Both the position numbers and the translations under genes were made by a program. The notes under the pieces are model-generated. The model worked only from the letters and a program-made list of their open reading frames with translations, was not told the DNA's origin and searched no databases. 64,000 bases of DNA from Tretioscincus oriximinensis (lineage: Eukaryota > Chordata > Lepidosauria > Squamata > Gymnophthalmidae): NCBI GenBank assembly GCA_022410635.1, contig JAJVDF010000260.1:934997-998996 (forward strand), read 5' to 3'. Positions 29,376-40,436 of this stretch are shown piece by piece; positions within the stretch are counted from its first letter, which is position 1; each line of letters begins with the position of its first letter.

Positions 29376-30747
29376 CCAATTCCTTTCACCCTGCCTGATT
29401 CCGGAAGTCCTCCTCCCTCCCTCCCACCCTAGGTTCTGGGACTGATCACTTTTAAGCTGCAAAGGACGTAGAGAAAGATCATAAATTGGCTAATTGTTTC
29501 TGGAAACAAAACACAGACCGTCTGGGTCCTCCAGCATTCTTGCAATATTTTTAGCACACAACTTGTACGCCTCGTTCCAACCAAGACCTTCCTAATTGTT
29601 TTATCTGATTTTATAACCGGACAATGGAATGCATTTTTCCAGCCACCATCAGCTGCTCCCTTTCGTCGCTTGTCACTTATTTCAGGAAGCAAACAACACT
29701 CTTTCCTGAAACCCAAGCTTAGCTGTTTTCCCAATCATTATTGACCGCTGGGTGTATTGGAATAGGTCTTTGCGAAATACAAAAGACTTTTGGGCCGGTG
29801 CAAAAGGTGTGGAAGTTGCTGCTTCCTGTGGACAAGGGCTGTGTGCATTGGATGCTGTGGCTCCTGCCAGGGCATGGGGGGGAGCAAGAGGCTTCCTGAA
29901 AATTAAACGTTGGCTCTTGGCCTGTTTGGGGGTGGAAGTGAAAATGTTTCTCTCCAGCCCACCATAGCCTGAGCATTTCAGCAGAGCGCCCGATGTTCCT
30001 AGGGCTCCGATAAATAAGATGCATGAAGACATCCATTCTGACAGATATTAGATTAAAAAGGAAAGATGCCTCTTTGATGCTAGCAAGACTTGAAATTCAA
30101 GACATCATAACTTGACTCCATTTAAAAGGAGACGAACGTGGGGGGAGATTTGTAAACAAGGTTTATTTCCAGAAGCTCAATTTACCTTCTGTTATCACAT
30201 AAATTCTGTATAAATAAAGTACGTCCCCTCCATTTCCATCTCCCCCACCAACCAGCCCTTGTTCAGTGAGACTTAACTCTCCATCACAGAATATATAAAA
30301 ACGTTAAGATTGCTGGCACCGGGCATTAATTTTGTCTGTTCATTTATTTAGGAATCCTGAAATAAGCTTTCGAAACATTGCTTACAGCGCGACTGTAAAC
30401 TGAAAGGGCCCTGGAATAATATAGATAAGGCTGCCCCATTTAGAAAGGGAAATTTTTACATTCCTGGGTAAACACGGGGAGATCATAAATCGCGCCCTGT
30501 CGTTTAGCGCTGTCAATGTGACCCGCCTCCTGATGAACCTCCCCGTTCCCCAAGAAAACTTAATTAAAATATTTACTGTAGAATTGTTCTCTAGCAAGAG
30601 GAAATTTAACGCTTTCGGCTCGACGTTTGCATTCCCTGCACCGTGGGAATGGCTTTCAAGGGGGAAAGATCCTGCTTCATCTCATGTTCTTCCCAGATAG
30701 GAAACATCTGGTTTTTAAAGCATCTAAGAAGCTGCTCTGATTTAGAA
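29376..30747. other. Unique region, strong candidate conserved non-coding DNA
   Basis: 1.4 kb free of visible repeats. 29570-29700 and 30310-30650 have the mixed composition typical of deeply conserved elements, with motifs such as ACTTAATTAAAATATTTAC (30557-30575) and TTTATGATCTCC complement. No open frame with family signature. Confidence 0.45.
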
Positions 30748-30898
30748 TATATAAGAACCTCAGAGCAGCCCTGCGGGATGGGGCCAGAGCCCACCTAATC
30801 CTACATTCTGTCTCACCCAATGGCCACCAGTGGCCCCTGGCCATCTCCAGCAGAAGAAGGCAAACCCCTCACCTGTTGGAGTATGGATCTGCTATCCA

Positions 30899-30958
30899 TA
30901 TGCTAGTATAGACTATGCCAGGCCCCAAACAGAGCCTGCTATAGCCTACACTGGCATG
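30899..30958. repeat. 60-nt imperfect hairpin of the CR1-C 3' region
   Basis: Left arm contains ATAGACTATGCCAGGCCCC, right arm contains GCCTGCTATAGCCTACACTG. Exactly 60 nt, as at 3316, 21150 and 28705. Confidence 0.75.
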
Positions 30959-31002
30959 TGGAGGAGTCTAATGGAGCCTACCAAAGACTACCAAAGACTA
31001 CT

Positions 31003-31211
31003 AAGATAGTTGTCTGGATGTAGCCTCCGGGATGGAGCAACAGGCAGGACTCTTGAAATACCATTTGCAGGGAGTTACGAACAGGAGCAGCATATTTTGC
31101 TTTCCTCTGTTCGGACTGCCCAGGTGTATCTGGTGGGCCTCTGTGTGACACAGAATGCTGGACTCGATGGGCTGTGGCCTGATCCAGTATGGCTCTTCTT
31201 ATGCTCTTATG
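31003..31211 (+). mobile_element. CR1-A LINE 3' end nested in CR1-C
   Basis: From TTGTCTGGATGTAGCCTCC to the tail CTTCTTATGCTCTTATG. Very close to type A consensus; antiparallel to the host CR1-C, giving a tail-facing arrangement. Confidence 0.85.
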
Positions 31212-31600
31212 TACACACACACACTGATTGCCCCTAGGCAACCTGAAGCGGAAGAAAGCAAAATTTCCTATCTCTACATCTGGTGCTTCAGGAATCCTGC
31301 TTGTTGCTCCATCCCGGAGGCGGCATCAAGAGATCCATCCTAGTAGCCACTGACACCCTTGGCTTCCATGAACTTGTCTAATCTTGTCTTAAAGCTATCC
31401 TGGCTGCTAGCTATCGCTACCTCCTCTGGAAGTCAATTTCACAGATCAATGCCTCTCTGAGTGAAAAAATCATTTCCCTTATTTTCCTAACTTTTCTGCC
31501 CATCAGTTTCAAGGAACGCCCCTGGTCCTAGTGTTGTGCGATAGAGAAAATATTTTCTCTCTCTTCATCTTATCCATCCCAGGCATGATTGCCCTTTTCC

Positions 31601-32082
31601 TTATCTTTCCTTTAAATCTGTTAATTCCTCTTCCTGATGACGTGCAAAATTTGGAGAAAAAAGAAGGGAAATCACGCTCCTTTCTTTATACAAGGTGATA
31701 AATGTCATGGCTACAGACATAGGAAGTCCGTATGGATGGGTATCTTTCTAAAAGCAGAAAATGTGTTTCAGTGGGTGTGACTCTGTGACTTTCCAGAACT
31801 AGGGATGGTGCAGGCTGGGAGCTGTAGTACGCAGGGCAGGGACTGGCACAAGCTAGGTGGAAGGGGCTGCCCACTCCTCGGACTAAGTTCAGTCTCGATG
31901 CTTTACTTCCTCTGAAAAGGTTCTTCCCCTCCCACAGCAACTTACATTTTAACCTTGCTTTAAGCTCACCATGACCACCTTTGTCAGTTTGTTTTTTTAG
32001 GTAATATTGTGACCTCCTGCAAATGCTTGCAGTCTAGAGAGAGGGAGAGAGAGAAGGGTGGATTTATATTGAGAAAGTCAAT
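31601..32082. other. Unassigned DNA with a repeat shared with 10.9 kb
   Basis: 31760-31890 (GGGATGGTGCAGGCTGGGAG, CTGTAGTACGCAGGGCAGG) parallels 10915-11005. No gene. Confidence 0.4.
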
Positions 32083-32086
32083 AGAT

Positions 32087-32088
<2 letters not shown>

Positions 32089-32181
<93 letters not shown>

Positions 32182-32182
32182 N

Positions 32183-32216
<34 letters not shown>

Positions 32217-32376
32217 GAAGGAAGGGAGGGAGGGAGGGAGGGAGGGAGGGAGGGAGGAAAGAAAGAAAGAAAGAAAGAAGGAAAGAAGGAAAGAAAGAAA
32301 GAAAGAAAAAAGAAAAAAAGAAAAAAAGAAAGAAAGAAAGAAAGAAAGAAAGAAGGAAAGAAAGAAAAAAAAGGGG
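32089..32376. repeat. GATA tract followed by GGGA and GAAA tracts
   Basis: About 32 GATA units (32089-32216, one N at 32182), then GGGA/GGAG to 32258, then GAAA/GAAGGAAA to 32376. Serial motif change suggests stepwise mutation and expansion. Confidence 0.95.
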
Positions 32377-32672
32377 AAAGAAGGCCCTGGACTCCATACC
32401 CAATCATTAATTTGCCAGGAACTCAGTTCACTTTGCTTCCCTTCCACAGTATCAACAAATGCAAGGAAGGAAGAGGAGAAGGAGGAAGAGGAGGAAGAAG
32501 AGATTCCGAGTGTGAGAGGAAGTGTTTCCAAACAGCCCTGCAGTTTGCAGTTACAACATACACTGACATCTCCCTTTGGACCTGCTCTGACGTTCAATTT
32601 CAGAAACACCAACGTTATCAGAGGTTATTATAAATGCCAGTTTCCTTAAAACTAATCTTCTGTGTGCATTAA

Positions 32673-32873
32673 CACATACATACATACATACATACATACA
32701 TACATACATACATACATACATACATACATACATACAATACATACATACATACATACATACATACATACATACATACATACATACATACATACATACANAC
32801 ATACATACATACATACATACATACATACATACATACATACATACATACATACATACATACATACATACATACA
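32673..32873. repeat. TACA/CATA tetranucleotide tract, about 200 bp
   Basis: Nearly perfect TACA units with one slip (CAATAC at 32735) and one N (32798). The Tyr-Val-Cys-Met and Ile-His-Thr frames are artefacts. Confidence 0.95.
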
Positions 32874-32879
32874 GATACT

Positions 32880-33605
32880 GGAGAGAGAGAGAGAAGCAGG
32901 CAAGGGAAGGGGAAGGAGGAGTTCCCTGCAGAGAATGGAGCCAGGGGTCATTTATTCCAGGAACTCAAAGAAGGAAGAGGGAAGGTTCAAGGGAGTGTTG
33001 AAAGGAGCCTCGTGTCTCTAGCCCCCCCTCTGCCACCCCACGCTTAGCTGCCCCTCCTTCCCCTTCTAATTGCCTTCCCTTCTGGAGTCCGTTAGCGTTT
33101 GAGTTAAGAGACGGGCACTTTGTGCTTACGCCTGGCTTTCAAGAGGTTCACCTTTAATTTCTGTGCCACAATTAGATCCAGGGCGAGGGGTGTGTTTTCC
33201 TTTCTCTCCCTTCCACCTTGTCCCCTCCCCACTCCTCCCCACCCCAGCCCCCGTTTTGCTTTTCAGTCTAGCAATTAGGAAGGGTTGGGTGAATAAGGTT
33301 AGCATTTGCTCCATCTCTATTACTCTGACGGATGGTGCTATTAAATAAAGGCAAACTGTAATTTCTCATTACCTGCCTGCCTCATTTCTGCTCTTTGCCC
33401 TGGAGAAGAGCTGCATAAAAGATCAGAGTGTTATTGAGAGCTACCGGACAAACATTGTTTGCAGCAAGGAAGGGCTGCAATGACCCAGAGAAAGAGCACC
33501 TGGACCTTATGCATGGATGCCTGGGCTTTCAGGACCACTGGAAGGCGACAGAGGAGCAAAGTCAGTGGCGGCTATTGCTAATCTGCCCTGCTTTGGAAGT
33601 GACAG
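32880..33605. other. Unique region, candidate conserved non-coding DNA at 33060-33440
   Basis: No repeats seen beyond a short GA run. 33230-33400 includes TCTAGCAATTAGG and GGTGCTATTAAATAAAGGC and looks like unique regulatory-type sequence. No gene. Confidence 0.4.
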
Positions 33606-33782
33606 GATCATAGAGTTGAAAGGGTGTTCAAGTCATAGAGTTGAAAAGTTTATTCAAGATCACAGAGTTGGAAGGGACCTCCAGGGTCATGGGGGGTCCA
33701 ACCACCTGCTCAATGCAAGATTCAGTAAAACATCCTGGATGGATGGCTGCCCAGTTTCTGTTTGAAGGCTCCCAGCGAAGGA
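33606..33782 (-). mobile_element. CR1-B LINE 3' end with triplicated terminus
   Basis: ATCATAGAGTTGAAAGGGT, GTCATAGAGTTGAAAAG and ATCACAGAGTTGGAAGGG occur in a row, so the terminal repeat is present three times before the normal 3' region. The copy is cut at 33782 by a SINE tail. Confidence 0.75.
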
Positions 33783-34075
33783 GAAGAAGAAGAAGAACTG
33801 GGTTCTTATACCCCGCTTTTCTCACCTTTCAAAGGGACTCAAAGCAGCTTACAAAGGTATTTTGCCCGAAGGCTGACATTCTATCTTCCCCACCAGGTTC
33901 TGGTGGTTCTCAGTTGCAACTTCTTGCAATTCATGCTTTCGAATAGCTAGGTTGGCTGGAGCTACAGGCTAGTGGAAGGTGCTCACCCCTCCCCACATCC
34001 CACACAGGGCTTCGAAACCCCATCTCCCAGCCGAGAGATGGATTCCTTAGCAACTGAGCTATCCTCTTCTTGTCT
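33783..34075 (-). mobile_element. tRNA-derived SINE type 1
   Basis: On the minus strand: head with GATAGCTCAGTTGCTAAGGA, box B-like GGTTTCGAAGCCC, body with TAGCTATTCGAAAGCATG and GGGGTATAAGAACCC, and a short TTC tail. This is the most complete type 1 copy. Confidence 0.8.
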
Positions 34076-34145
34076 ATACTAGCATGTGGATAGCAGATCC
34101 CTACTCCAAGAGTTGAGAACAGGTGAGGGGGGTTTTCTGATTGCC
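34076..34145 (+). mobile_element. CR1-C fragment
   Basis: ATACTAGCATGTGGATAGCAG and CCAAGAGTTGAGAACAGGTGA follow the hairpin right arm in other type C copies. Confidence 0.5.
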
Positions 34146-34319
34146 TGCAGGGGATGGATTTCAGTCACCCAATCATGGGGCCATCTTGATTCTGCCTCCA
34201 ATTTTACTTACTCTCTGAGGTTCATATTACTAGGACGTTGTGCAACAGTTTCCCAGCTAGAAGCATCCGTTCTAAATATCAACACTGAAAAGTTGTAAAC
34301 ATCTTCATTTGTGTCCTTA

Positions 34320-34763
34320 TTTCAAAGAAATAACTGTGTCAATACAGGAGGTCTTCATTGTACCTTAGAGACTACCAAGAAAAAGGTTAACAATATGGAC
34401 TTTTGTAGATAAGTCAACTCCGTAGTATCTGGAGAAGTAGACTTGTCTATGGAAACTCATGAATCATAGTCTTTTTCTTGGTAGTCTAGGGAGCCTGTTA
34501 ATCTAGATGCCATGAGAACCCCTTGCAACAACATCTATCTATCTGTCTGTCTATCCATCCATCCATCTGAAGAAGTAGCTTTGTTTATGAAAACTCCTGC
34601 TGCCTCCATTTTTCTCATAGACTCTAAAATGCTCTGTGACTCTTTGCTACCATGTCTGTTTGTCTCTCTGTCTGTGCATTAGAAGAAGTAAACTTGTCCA
34701 CAAAAGCTCCTGCTGCCTTCCTTTATCTTGTTAGTCTCGAAGGTGCAGAGACCCCTGCTAGAT
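34320..34763 (+). mobile_element. PLE cluster: one fold-back pair followed by two tandem units
   Basis: 34320-34430 is an antisense terminus (TCAAAGAAATAACTGTGT, CCTTAGAGACTACCAAGAAA). It faces a sense unit at 34434 (TCTGGAGAAGTAGACTTGTC). Further sense units start near 34565 and 34680, each preceded by a TCTG/ATCC tract. Confidence 0.6.
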
Positions 34764-35648
34764 ATTGGTGTGCTGGGTTTTTTCATTTGACATTGAAGCA
34801 GATAAAATAGTCTTTGGGGTGAGTGTAAACAACAATGTCAGGGACCAAGGAGAGATGGGATCTGCCTCCAGATATTTCTCCTCCTATCAGCTGGGTAGAG
34901 ACCTGCTTGCTCCTTGTAAGACATGGTGGGCTCTTGTGTTAGTACTCCAGATTTCTCCACCCTTGCTGAATGTAGCCGATAGGCAAAACACTGTAATAAT
35001 TAGAGAGATCATTAGCATGGCCCGGTGTACTTAAGCATTCACAGAGATGTCTTTAAGCTAAGCAGCGCAAATGCAGACGAGAAACAAATGGATTAGATCC
35101 TGCTGAATAAGCTCTTTAAGATCTCCAAGGAGGTGACTTCTCCGTTGATGACCAGTGGGGGTCTGGAGAGCGAAATAATTACTTAACAGTGTGTAAACAA
35201 TGTAAGATGTGAAGTGTGCTTCCCCCTCCTGCTCTCCCCTCCTCCTTCCCCTCTTCCTTCATTGAGAGAGCTTCTCCTGGCGATGGTTCCACTGGGACAG
35301 GCAGCAGAGAAATTTGATTAAATGGATGCCTGGGGTCATGACCCTGTCTAAACACGTTGCAGCTCTCAGCATTAATCAAAGAACAGGATGGGGGGGGGAT
35401 CCTGACCTTGGAGCACGTGAGCATTTGGTGAGGTTTGTATACAGTTGCACAGGGGAGGGTGTGTGTGTTTGCTTGTGTGTACGTGGGATGGATAGAGAGC
35501 GTGCATGAAGGAGGAGTGAGACAGCCAGAGAGAGAAGTGTGTAACTTGTGGGGCCACAAATGTAAATCGAGAGGAATGCAAGTTTTGCCCGGCGATTTCC
35601 CCATAGTAATTGATTATGAAATAATAATCTAACTCTGAATGTTGATTT
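34764..35648. other. Unassigned DNA
   Basis: 35000-35170 contains TAATTAGAGAGATCATTAGCATGG and may be regulatory-type DNA; the rest is unremarkable. Frames at 35179-35692 in several phases are chance. Confidence 0.35.
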
Positions 35649-36068
35649 GTACAAAAGAGAGTTACAAGGAATGTGAGTGGTCTGGAAACCATGTCCTATG
35701 AGGAACGGTTAAAGGATCTAGGGATGTTTAGTCTGCAAAAGAGAAGACTGAGAGGCGACTTGATAGCTGTCTACAAATATCTGAAGGGCTGTCACAGAGC
35801 AGAGGGATCAGCACTGTTCTCATTGGCACATGGAAGGACTAGAAACAATGGAATGAAACTGCAAGGGAGTAGATTTAGATTAGATATCAGAAAAAGCTTT
35901 CTTAACAGTCAGTGTGATAAACCAGTGGTGAGTTCGCCTTCTCTGGAAGTCTTCAAACAGAGACTGGACAGTCATCTGTCTGGGATGGTTTAATGAATCC
36001 TGCATCGAGCAGGGGGTTGGACCTGATGACCCTGGAGGTCCCTTCCAACTCTATGATTCTATGATTTT
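35649..36068 (+). mobile_element. CR1-B LINE 3' part, well preserved
   Basis: Decodes to MSGLETMSYEERLKDLGMFSLQKRRLRGDLIAVYKYLKG (quoted in part), EGSALFSLAHGRTRNN and GSRFRLDIRKS, then a 3' UTR ending TTCCAACTCTATGATTCTATG. A short deletion removes the EQLPxEV segment. Severely 5'-truncated. Confidence 0.85.
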
Positions 36069-36107
36069 TATTTCCTGTTCAGAAATCTGAAGACATCATG
36101 CAAGTAA

Positions 36108-36453
36108 GCATTTGATTCTGCTCTCGTAGCACTATAGAGGCTAATAAGAACTAGAATAGGCAGCATGAGCTTTCGTAGACAGATCTACTTCTTCGGGTAC
36201 ACAAATAAACAGACAGACAGATCTTCTAGCCGGGGGCTCTTGTAGCACTTTGGAGTCTAACAAGAAAGGTGGCATGGCGTGAGCTTTGGTAGACAAGGTG
36301 AGGAAGAAGTCAAGGCTGAAGAAGTTGACTTCTGAAGAAGTAGCATCTGCAGAAGTTGCCTTGTCTATGAAAGCTCCTGCTATCTTTCTTATTCCTTCTT
36401 AGTCTCTAAAGTGCTGTAAGACTCAACTAACATGGCTATTTCTTTGAAATCTA
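36108..36453. mobile_element. PLE fold-back cluster
   Basis: Two antisense units (36108-36200 with GAGCTTTCGTAGACAGATC, and 36220-36300 with GAGCTTTGGTAGACAAGG) face sense material at 36320-36453. The sense part ends in the family terminus AACATGGCTATTTCTTTGAA. The centre repeats GAAGAAGT several times. Confidence 0.6.
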
Positions 36454-36743
36454 CTGTTATGGAGAGGGTCACACAATAGTTGACTAATGCCTGAATAAGA
36501 TTCCCCTTTGGGGTCTCATTTGTCCATGCACTGAAGCGATTCTGACGTTCTCCACCTGCATAAGAAGCAGCATAGTTTTTATGAGATTATTCAAAATGGT
36601 GTCTGGATCCAGCATGAACCTGGAATATCGAGAAACCTAGACAAGGAGGTCTACGTCCATACTCGGGGCAGAGCTTTTGAGGTCCAGTTCAAGAACTTGT
36701 GCAAGCTTCACAGCAGCGTGAGGACAAAATGTAGACTAATGGG

Positions 36744-37486
36744 GACCAGAGGATCACTGGTCTGTGGAATTTAATTCCACATGAGATGGATAGCTTTAAG
36801 GCAGGATTTGACAAATTCATGGAAGCCAATTGTAAACGGCTACTAGGATGGATGCCTTGATGTTGCCTCTGAGATGGAGCAACAGACAGGATCCCTGAAA
36901 TGCCATTTGCAGGGAGTCAAGAACAAGTGATGGTTTTGCTTTCTCCTTCTGCTTGAAATGCTCGGAGGCAATGGGCGGCCACTGGGTGGGATAGAATGTT
37001 GGACTAGATGGGCTGTGGCCCCATTCAGCATAGCTCCTCTTAGGTTCAGTCTACAAATGCCAGTGAATATAGCAGGCCCCATTCAGGGTCTGCCCTAATC
37101 TATACTAGTATGCAGATAGCAAGTCCCTATTCGAACAGTCAAGAACAGGTTAAGGTTTCTTCCTTCTCCTTCTGCTTGAGAAGCCTATGGGCAATTGTTG
37201 GGCCTGTGTAGACTATGGCAGGGCCCATTTGGATAATCTGTGTGGCAGTGTAGACTATGGACAGACCTCATTCAGTCTAGACTATTTATTTATTTACCAT
37301 TTCTATGTCGCCCTATACCTCAAGATCTCATGGAGGTTAACAATAAAAGCCAACAGGTGAAGGTTTTGCTTCCTTCTGTCTGAGATGTTCAGGAGCAACT
37401 GATGGGCCACCATGTGAGACAGAATGCTGGACTGGATGGTCTGTAGCCACATTCAGCAGGGTTCTGCCTATTTTCTAATGTTCACG
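36744..37486 (+). mobile_element. CR1-C LINE 3' part with repeated 3' region and an embedded L2-like tail
   Basis: ORF2 C-terminal remnant and 3' UTR to 37047, then a shortened hairpin (about 37056-37112), then two direct GTGTAGACTATGG motifs 41 bp apart (37207 and 37248). An L2-like fragment (37280-37350, TATTTATTTATTTACC) follows, then a second CR1-C 3' end finishing with GTTCTGCC and TTCTAATGTTC. Confidence 0.7.
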
Positions 37487-37606
37487 GCGCAATCCAAACA
37501 TACAGATCACAAACAGTCTGTGAAAAAACCCCACCAAAGTGACCTTGATTTCCTTCCAAAATGGAAAAGGCACTGCAGATCAAAAAGATAACATGCCCAA
37601 TGAAAG

Positions 37607-37700
37607 CAGCCTCCTCCTCCTCCTTCTTCTTCTTCCTCCTCCTCTTCTTCCTCCTCTTCTTCTTCTTCTTCTCCTCCTCCTTCTCCTCCCCCTCCTCCCA
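37607..37700. repeat. CCT/CTT microsatellite
   Basis: Mixed CTC, TTC and CCT triplets; no attached SINE body is seen. Confidence 0.85.
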
Positions 37701-38596
37701 CACACAGAGGATCGTAACCTTGCCAGAGTGATAAAAGAGTGATATACTTAACTAAGCATGTACAGGCAGCAATCTTGGTAAACTGCGTATTCCAAAGGAA
37801 ACATCTGCACGTACAGATGCTCTCTGCAATATAACACACCTTTAAAAAAGAATCTCACGTTGGGTTATCGAAAAGGGCATTCGCTGGTGGGTAAAAACTT
37901 TTACAATCAACGTTTTTTAAAGAGGAAGGTTACAGGCTGGGGCCTCCCTCCTGACCCTCAGAAAACAGGCAGGACCTTGCAGCTGTTGTCAAGAATCGTA
38001 TATTCCATCCCTCTACGGAACATGAACCTGGTACTTTCCTGCAGAATAAAATACACCAAGGGGAGATTTGTCTAGCACTCCACACCATTTACAAACTGCT
38101 CCCAAATAAATTAAAGCTCTTTCTGCTATTCATTAATCCCTGGGTGCTCCCATTTTTTGCACTTGTGTTCCGTTTTGGAAAACCCTTGCCTGGTGGTTCC
38201 AAGGCGTGCACCTAAATTTCCCCTCTTCTCCCCTCACTGAATACACAGATGGTGATCTTTCTTAAGCGCACTCTAGAGAAAGCGCATAATGTAAGTCAGA
38301 AAAGGAGAGGGAACAGGGCACAGATGCCACCAGGAAGGGAATTTGGACCAGCAAAGGACTGAGAAAAAATAAACTGAACAAAAAAAACAAAAAACTAGAG
38401 TCCAATGACACCTTGAAGGATATTCCAGGGGCCCCAGTATTTTGAGGGTCTCTTGCCTTATAGGCTGATTAAGAGTGCAAAATGCTCAAAATGTGCTTTC
38501 ACTTAGGAAAAATGGAATTAAAAAAGATAGTAAGGCCATTGGTGTAGTAGGCTTAAGCCTTTTCTGCTCTAGCTTTAACAGGAATAAGGACCTACA
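37701..38596. other. Unassigned DNA
   Basis: No gene or clear repeat. A short AGAGTCCAATGACACCTTGAA segment at 38395-38415 recalls an antisense PLE terminus. Confidence 0.4.
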
Positions 38597-38853
38597 TCTT
38601 TAAGTCAGGATTAGACAGGTTCATGGACACAAAGGATATAAATGGCTACTAGGATGGTTGGCTGGATGCTGCCTCCAGGATGGATCAACAGGCAGGATTC
38701 TTGAAATAACATTTGAAGGGTGTCGAGAACAGGTGAAGATTTCCCCTTCCGTTCCAGACTGCCCAGATGCAATTGGTGGGGCTCTGTGTGAGACAGAAGG
38801 CTGCACTAGATGGATTCCAGGCCAATTCATCAGGGCTCCTCTTATGTTCTTAA
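38597..38853 (+). mobile_element. CR1 LINE 3' end (A/C intermediate)
   Basis: From TTTAAGTCAGGATTAGACAGG to GGGCTCCTCTTATGTTCTTA. Features of both A (TTCCAGACTGCCCAG) and C (CAATTGGTGGGGCTC) suggest an intermediate subfamily. Confidence 0.75.
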
Positions 38854-38869
38854 CCTGCTCTCTCTCCCA

Positions 38870-39413
38870 ATGGTCCACAAGTTGCCACTGGGGCTGTTGG
38901 ACCCAGATTGGGGCCTGCCATAGTCTACACTGCCGCATAGATGAGTCAAATGGGGGATGCCATTGTCTGGCTATCTAGACATAAGGATCTAAGAGATACC
39001 TTGCTAAACGGGACCACAGCCCACCTAGTCCATCCTTCTATCTTGCCCAGTAGCCCACCCATTGCCCCAGGCATCTCAAGAAGAAGAAGGAGGCAATATC
39101 TTCTCTTGTTGTCAACTCTTGAATTGGCACTTGCCATCTGTGTGTTAAGATGAAGCCTGCAATTCTATACTGCCTTGTGGGTGAGCCAAGTGCGGCCTGC
39201 CATAGCCCTCTAGTCCAGTTTTCTGTCTCCCCTAATGGCTCATCCACATGCCCATGTAAACTATGGCAGGCCCTGCTGAATGTTATCATGGTAGTCCATC
39301 TAGTCTAGGTGTCCTATTTAGTTTAAGTGAGCCTATCTGCCTCATCTAGTGGCCCCACCAATTGCCCCCGGGCATTTTAAGTAGAAGGAGGAGGAAGTAA
39401 AACCTTTACCTGT
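38870..39413 (-). mobile_element. CR1-C 3' region, several modules
   Basis: Modules containing GGGGCCTGCCATAGTCTACA, AGCCCACCCATTGCCCC, CCTGCCATAGCCCTC, CATGTAAACTATGGCAGGCC and CCACCAATTGCCCCCGG occur in succession. The copy lies tail to tail with the plus-strand CR1 that ends at 38853. Confidence 0.65.
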
Positions 39414-39650
39414 CCATTTATTCATTCATTCATTCATTTACATTTCTATACTGCTATACCAGAAGGTCTCAGGACTGGTAACAATAAAAATCAAATTAAC
39501 AGATTAGAAAAGCAATATCAGAAAGTAGGAAAGGGAGAGAAGTTTATTCCATCAAAGGCCAGGTGGAAGAGGTGCGTCTTCAAGCATTTCCTAAATGCAC
39601 ACAGAGATGGTGGTTGATGCACCTCAAGGGGGAGGCTGCTCCATAGTTTT
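39414..39650 (-). mobile_element. L2-like LINE 3' end
   Basis: On the minus strand FRKCLKTHLFHLAFDGI is encoded (39540-39595), followed by a 3' UTR and a tail of AATG repeats (ATTC on +, 39418-39440). The KxLKTxLF motif is typical of L2-clade C-termini. Confidence 0.7.
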
Positions 39651-40152
39651 AGACCCACTTGTCACCATAGTTTTGGTTACAACCAATTTGAACAAAGATG
39701 GACCAAAGAAAAAAAGCAGATGGGTTAAATAAATCAATACAATCCATGTTGGTGACTTCCGACCGAGCCAAAGAATCCTCCTGCTAATGAAAAGGGCACT
39801 TAACACTTCCCTCAACAAGGCAGCAAAAGGCAAAAAAATCAAAATTAAGTTCAGTCTCTTCAAACGGATTTCTGAACATTAAAACCAAGACTGTGTAAGC
39901 GGTTTTTGCAGGCAGCAAATCAGAATTCTCAATTCCATTCTGGCATCTTAACAAACTTAATTTTCAACATTAATTCCATACCACCCCCAAAGAAACAAGG
40001 ACATTGACAAACCCTTCATGGTCTGAGCCTCTTCTTTCCGAAAGCAAATTTAATTTATCCCGCCTGCCCGTTAATCTTCTCTATACTCTGGTAAGACCAT
40101 TAACCCTGTTAGAATGGGAGCCCTAGAAAGGACTTTCAGCCGTGTTAATAGA
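39651..40152. other. Unassigned DNA
   Basis: No gene or repeat recognised; 39890-40080 is AT-rich unique sequence. Confidence 0.4.
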
Positions 40153-40256
40153 TTAAGAACATAAGAGGCACTCGGCGGGATCATGCCAGAGGCCACCTAG
40201 TCCAACTTCTGGGAATCTCAAGCTGGAGAACAAAGCAACATCTTCACCTGCTCTTG
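40153..40256 (-). mobile_element. CR1-C 3' end fragment
   Basis: TTAAGAACATAAGAGGCACT, GCCACCTAGTCCAAC and CATCTTCACCTGCTCTT. Confidence 0.65.
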
Positions 40257-40436
40257 ACACGCTGGCTAGATTTAATGGATTAGATCTGGCAGGCAGAAGG
40301 CCTGCAGAACCATGGATGGAGGTTCATCGGAGCATTGCATCCATATATTCTCTAGATCACAGGCACACATCCAACCGGTAAACGATGCTGCCTTTCATGG
40401 ATATCAACAGAACACCAACGCTTCCTTATCTATCCA

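Larger units (their letters stand above)
30748..31600 (-). mobile_element. CR1-C LINE 3' part containing a nested CR1-A in the opposite orientation
   Basis: 30748-30995 is the 3' end with a 60-nt hairpin (30899-30958). 31212-31600 continues with the 3' UTR and degraded C-terminus (complement of SLSHNTRTRG region at 31530). A plus-strand CR1-A 3' end separates them. Confidence 0.75.

Noticed and set aside
32062..33021. Open frames of Tyr-Leu-Ser-Ile and Tyr-Val-Cys-Met repeats
   Set aside because: Pure tetranucleotide repeats give open frames on both strands.
35179..35692. Minus-strand frames of 141, 106 and 92 codons
   Set aside because: Three phases open over the same segment, His/Pro/Ser-rich, no domain.
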